Shown here: piece after piece, positions 61,247-64,000 of the stretch
Numbering within the stretch: the stretch's first letter is position 1
Layout: each line of letters opens with the position of its first letter
Source of the DNA: Paenibacillus sp. JNUCC32
GTDB taxonomy: Bacteria > Bacillota > Bacilli > Paenibacillales > Paenibacillaceae
Direction of reading: 5' to 3'
DNA length: 64,000 nucleotides
NCBI RefSeq assembly: GCF_014863545.1
Contig: NZ_CP062260.1
Span: 744,001 to 808,000, forward strand
Program-made: the position numbers and the translations under genes
The notes under the pieces: model-generated
Databases searched by the model: none
What the model was told of the DNA's origin: nothing
The model's input: the letters and a program-made list of their open reading frames with translations, nothing else

Positions 61247-61669
61247 ATGATACAATCCATTGTTCATATCGCGTTAGTCGTGAAGGACTATGACGAGGCC
61301 ATTGCATTTTATACCGAGAAGCTGAATTTTACTTTGATCGAAGATACATATCAGCCCGAACAAGACAAACGCTGGGTGGTTGTTGCTCCTCCCGGGTCGG
61401 TCGGCACGACGATATTGCTTGCCAAAGCATCCAAGCCGGAACAAGAGCCGTTTATAGGCAACCAGTCGGGCGGCCGAGTGTTTCTGTTCCTGAATACCGA
61501 TGACTTCTGGAGAGATTATCGCGAAATGGTGTCGCGGGGAATCGAGTTTGTAAGAGAGCCGAAAGAGCAGGATTACGGCATGGTAGCGGTATTCAAGGAT
61601 TTGTACGGGAACCTGTGGGATTTGCTGGAGCTGAAAGAAGATCATCCATTGATGAAACGTTTGAAGTAA
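61247..61669 (+). CDS. VOC family (glyoxalase-like) protein
   Basis: A 140-residue VOC protein. IVHIALVVKDYDEAIAFYTEKL (about 4-25) and AVFKDLYGNLWDLLEL (about 117-132) are the characteristic start and end; His6 and the final Glu are likely metal ligands. It is more typical than its neighbour at 60820. AAGGAGCTGGAAGGAC precedes the ATG. Confidence 0.88.
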   Translation: MIQSIVHIALVVKDYDEAIAFYTEKLNFTLIEDTYQPEQDKRWVVVAPPGSVGTTILLAKASKPEQEPFIGNQSGGRVFLFLNTDDFWRDYREMVSRGIEFVREPKEQDYGMVAVFKDLYGNLWDLLELKEDHPLMKRLK

Positions 61670-61717
61670 TCGATACATCGATCGTTTATTGAAGAAACGA
61701 TAAGGAGGAAGCAATAG

Positions 61718-62554
61718 ATGTCCACTATTCTCAATGTGATTGTCATTGCAGCGCATCCCGATGAACCCGAAATCTATGCAGGAGCGATCTCCGCAGCCTA
61801 CGCAGAGATGGGTCATCGGGTGAAGTTCGTTACGTTAACCGATGGATGCTGCGGTCATCATGAAATGAGCGGGCAGGACCTGATCGACCGTCGTATACGG
61901 GAAGCCCATGAGGCTGCCCGGCATCTTGGGGTTCTGGAATATGTCGTTCTGCCCATACCCGATGGCGAATTGATGCCGACACCGGACGTACGCAAGGAAG
62001 TGATCCGTCAAATCCGCGGCTGGGAGGCGGATATCGTCATCACGTTCCATCCGGACGGTCCCGGCCATGTGGATAACCGAAATGCCGGGAAGGTCGTGCG
62101 GGATGCCGCAGATTTTGTGGCGAATGTACCTAATGCCGTGCCCGAAGTACCGTCATTAAAAAAATCCCCGATCTATCTGCTGATGCCGGATTACGCGGCA
62201 CGGGCGTCATATCAACCGGATATGGTCATCGATGCCGGAGGCGTCATCGAGAAGAAATTGCTGGCCTGCGATGCCCATGCTTCCCAGTTTTACGAGTTTG
62301 CCCCTTGGCAGGGCGGTTTCTTGCATGCCGTACCGGATACGTGGGAAGAGAAGCGGGATTTTATTCTGAAGTTTTGGAATCGGTTTCTGCGCGTGTCGGA
62401 CGAAATGCTGCCTACGCTTGCCAAGCTGTATGGTCAAGAGTATGCAGCCGGCGTACAATATGCCGAGCCTTTCGAAATTGCGGATTATGGCCGAAGACCG
62501 AATGACGCTGAGATGAAGGTATTGTTCCCGATGCTAACGGGTACTCGCGTGTAA
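61718..62554 (+). CDS. PIG-L family deacetylase
   Basis: Zinc-dependent N-deacetylase, 278 residues (family includes BshB and MshB). The metal motif is AAHPDEPEIYAGA (about 11-23), where HPDE replaces the more usual HPDD, and HPDGPGHVDNR (about 109-119) provides the further histidine. DLIDRRIREAHEAARHLGV is the usual second helix. AAGGAGGAAGCAATAG precedes the ATG. The substrate is probably an N-acetylated sugar or thiol precursor; no bacillithiol gene is adjacent. Confidence 0.87.
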   Translation: MSTILNVIVIAAHPDEPEIYAGAISAAYAEMGHRVKFVTLTDGCCGHHEMSGQDLIDRRIREAHEAARHLGVLEYVVLPIPDGELMPTPDVRKEVIRQIRGWEADIVITFHPDGPGHVDNRNAGKVVRDAADFVANVPNAVPEVPSLKKSPIYLLMPDYAARASYQPDMVIDAGGVIEKKLLACDAHASQFYEFAPWQGGFLHAVPDTWEEKRDFILKFWNRFLRVSDEMLPTLAKLYGQEYAAGVQYAEPFEIADYGRRPNDAEMKVLFPMLTGTRV

Positions 62555-62576
62555 TCGATTCTCGGTTAAGCCATAA

Positions 62577-62612
62577 AAGAGCGGATTTCCTCTTCAGGGA
62601 AATCCGCTTTCT
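62577..62612. terminator. Bidirectional terminator
   Basis: GCGGATTTCC (62581-62590) pairs with GGAAATCCGC (62598-62607); an A-run before and a T-rich run after. It sits between convergent genes. Confidence 0.85.
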
Positions 62613-62634
62613 TTATATGACCCTCCAGATAAGC

Positions 62635-63447
62635 TTACACCTTCTCTATTGGTAATTCTGTGACGGGACAGAATCCGGGATTCGCCGAATTTAAAAGCTC
62701 GGCAAATGGCGGCTGGAGCTTGGCAAGCTCCGCATAATAACTGCTGATTACATGATTGCCGCTAACCGACCCATTCTGGAAGTTCAATGGCCAATGAGTA
62801 TGGACGTGACTGTAATAGTATTTCTTTTCCCGTTTCGGCAGTTTGTAGATACTGGGCGGTGCATGAGTGACGACATCGAACAGGTTGGCTATACGAAAGC
62901 TGCTTCGAACATATTTGGCAAAGGCCTTGGCAAAATCGGGATCCCCTACGCGCGGTGATCCGTAAGTGAAAACATGGGGGGATTGGTGATCCGTGTTCGC
63001 GGCAACATCCACGGCGCACAAGGTAGCAAGTGCCCCTCCGAGACTGTGGCCTGTAATGAACAAGGTCTTATCGACAGGCAATCTTGCAAGCGCCGACATG
63101 ATCTGCCCGCGGGCGGAAGCGTAGATGCTGGTGAAGCCGCGGTGCGTGAGCGCGGGATCTTTGATGTATTTGAAGTTCTTTTGGGAGGCTATGGCATCCG
63201 TGATCCAATCCGTGGAGGACATGGTACCCCGAAAGGCGATTATAATCTCCTCCGGCGATTCAAGGATAAACCCGAAGCGTTCCGACACGCGGATCAAGGA
63301 ATTCGCTTCAATGGTGTCGAACAGCGAGAAGTTTAGCGGAAGGACAAATGAGCCGTCCGTGCTGGTGAATTGTGTATAGGTTTGTCCGCAGATCGCCGCC
63401 AGGAAAATGGCCCATTGTTCTTGCTCCGTGCTCGCAACCATGTACAT
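62635..63447 (-). CDS. Class 3 lipase family protein
   Basis: Alpha/beta hydrolase of 270 residues without signal peptide. The nucleophile elbow GHSLGGALA (about 132-140) is preceded by the oxyanion segment IIAFRGTMSSTDW typical of Lipase_3. FTYGSPRVGDPDFA follows, then the likely catalytic Asp in NLFDVVTHAPP and His in GNHVISSYY. Either ATG at 63447 or 63441 may be used; AAGGGCGGG lies directly before them. The substrate is unknown; it is probably a cytoplasmic esterase. Confidence 0.9.
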   Translation of the reverse strand: MYMVASTEQEQWAIFLAAICGQTYTQFTSTDGSFVLPLNFSLFDTIEANSLIRVSERFGFILESPEEIIIAFRGTMSSTDWITDAIASQKNFKYIKDPALTHRGFTSIYASARGQIMSALARLPVDKTLFITGHSLGGALATLCAVDVAANTDHQSPHVFTYGSPRVGDPDFAKAFAKYVRSSFRIANLFDVVTHAPPSIYKLPKREKKYYYSHVHTHWPLNFQNGSVSGNHVISSYYAELAKLQPPFAELLNSANPGFCPVTELPIEKV

Positions 63448-63493
63448 CCCGCCCTTCTGTTCTCCTACACTATATTAGGGAGAGGAAGGAAAG

Positions 63494-63688
63494 GTGCCTA
63501 TTGCCCGTTGGTTTGTCAAACGGTTATCAAGCGAAGAGAGTCCGCGGGATTTCCTGACTTCGAAGGTTTGGGAAGAACCAAGTTATATGGTACCATTCTA
63601 TAGACAATGGATTGGTCTTTGGTCTAACCGTGTAAAAGCATTCGAGGTTTCAGATTGTACTAATAAGATACATAGAGGGCAGGGTTAA
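63494..63688 (+). CDS. Possible small protein
   Basis: A 64-codon frame starting GTG with AGGAAGGAAAG in front and ending 6 bp before the next start. The product VPIARWFVKRLSSEESPRD... is basic and has no motif. The good ribosome site and tight spacing to the methyltransferase support it; no homology can be claimed. Confidence 0.35.
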   Translation: MPIARWFVKRLSSEESPRDFLTSKVWEEPSYMVPFYRQWIGLWSNRVKAFEVSDCTNKIHRGQG

Positions 63689-63694
63689 ATAGAA

Positions 63695-64000
63695 ATGACG
63701 GATAATAATCAACAACGCTTCCGTTTCAGTGAAGCACCCATCTGGGAACTACAGCGGACATATTATGAAGAACTGGGGATGAAGGCGTGGAATAATGATC
63801 AGGTCCCGCAGTATATTACGAGCAACCCCATGATTGCTACGGCTTACGCAGAAATGATATTCGGATTCCTTCGAGATCGCGCGGATCGGGGCGATATCAT
63901 CGAACCCGTGACGATTCTGGAATTGGGCGCCGGAGCCGGACGCCTCGGTTACCATGTGCTGCACAAGCTGTGCGAGCTGAGAGATGATACGGGGATAGCG
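63695..64000 (+). CDS. SAM-dependent methyltransferase (partial, cut by window end)
   Basis: The first 102 codons of a gene. After an N-terminal segment with APIWELQRTYYEELGMKAW and YITSNPMIATAYAEMIFGFL comes VTILELGAGAGRLGYHVLHKL, a class I methyltransferase motif I. GAGGGCAGGG lies about 14 nt before the ATG. The rest lies beyond the window. Confidence 0.75.
   Translation, partial: MTDNNQQRFRFSEAPIWELQRTYYEELGMKAWNNDQVPQYITSNPMIATAYAEMIFGFLRDRADRGDIIEPVTILELGAGAGRLGYHVLHKLCELRDDTGIA

Overview
The window looks like chromosomal DNA of a Paenibacillus-type Firmicute. The evidence is strong purine-rich Shine-Dalgarno sites with ATG, GTG and TTG starts, moderate to high GC that rises in the carbohydrate genes, and three LplB/YtcP-type sugar ABC importers. 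It also has very large membrane-anchored AraC regulators, a YesM/YesN-type two-component pair, and many single-copy GNAT, NUDIX, DinB and VOC genes. I see no rRNA, tRNA, CRISPR array, insertion sequence or phage gene. Species cannot be set from the sequence alone.

Layout. 1-2.3 kb (minus): a second-copy-like lgt, an M56 metalloprotease and a BlaI-type repressor; the same 15-bp operator core precedes blaI and lgt. 2.4-6.4 kb: small enzymes (GNAT, HAD phosphatase, NUDIX, DinB, GyrI-like). 6.4-7.4 kb: a FusB-type EF-G-binding protein behind a roughly 200-nt leader with a 16-codon peptide ORF and two hairpins. 7.4-9.8 kb: a TetR regulator divergent from two SDR dehydrogenases, with a three-copy repeat between them. 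10-11.3 kb: a GyrI-like protein and a Cys-His-Asp protein of unknown family. 11.3-15 kb: a BcrAB-type ABC exporter divergent from an OmpR/histidine kinase pair. 15.6 kb: a small beta/gamma-crystallin protein. 16-20 kb: TetR plus a MacB/FtsX-type exporter. 20.1-21.7 kb: a NUDIX-NTPase fusion and a GNAT.

21.8-26 kb is a glycerol/dihydroxyacetone locus: a PocR-AraC regulator divergent from glycerol dehydrogenase and a single-chain DhaK-DhaL kinase, with a CcpA-like cre. 26.4-33.5 kb is a beta-mannoside-type uptake operon (two permeases, lipoprotein, GH130 phosphorylase-like enzyme) facing a membrane AraC regulator. 33.7-35.7 kb holds an unknown protein, a SUKH-4-like immunity protein and a NUDIX.

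35.9-57 kb is one large glycan-use region. Two permeases diverge from a membrane AraC regulator, which is followed by a binding lipoprotein, a GH29 alpha-fucosidase, a 1038-residue clan GH-A enzyme of unusual architecture and a GH3 enzyme. A YesM/YesN pair with a third complete binding protein/permease set follows. The enzymes lack signal peptides, so imported oligosaccharides are probably cut inside the cell. No importer ATPase is present; these importers usually share an MsmX-type ATPase encoded elsewhere.

57-64 kb again carries scattered small enzymes (DinB, methyltransferase, GNAT, two VOC proteins, PIG-L deacetylase), unknown proteins, a class 3 lipase on the minus strand and a methyltransferase cut by the window end. 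The least explained items are the BlaI-controlled lgt, the fusB leader, the NUDIX-NTPase fusion, the crystallin-like protein and the 1038-residue glycosidase.
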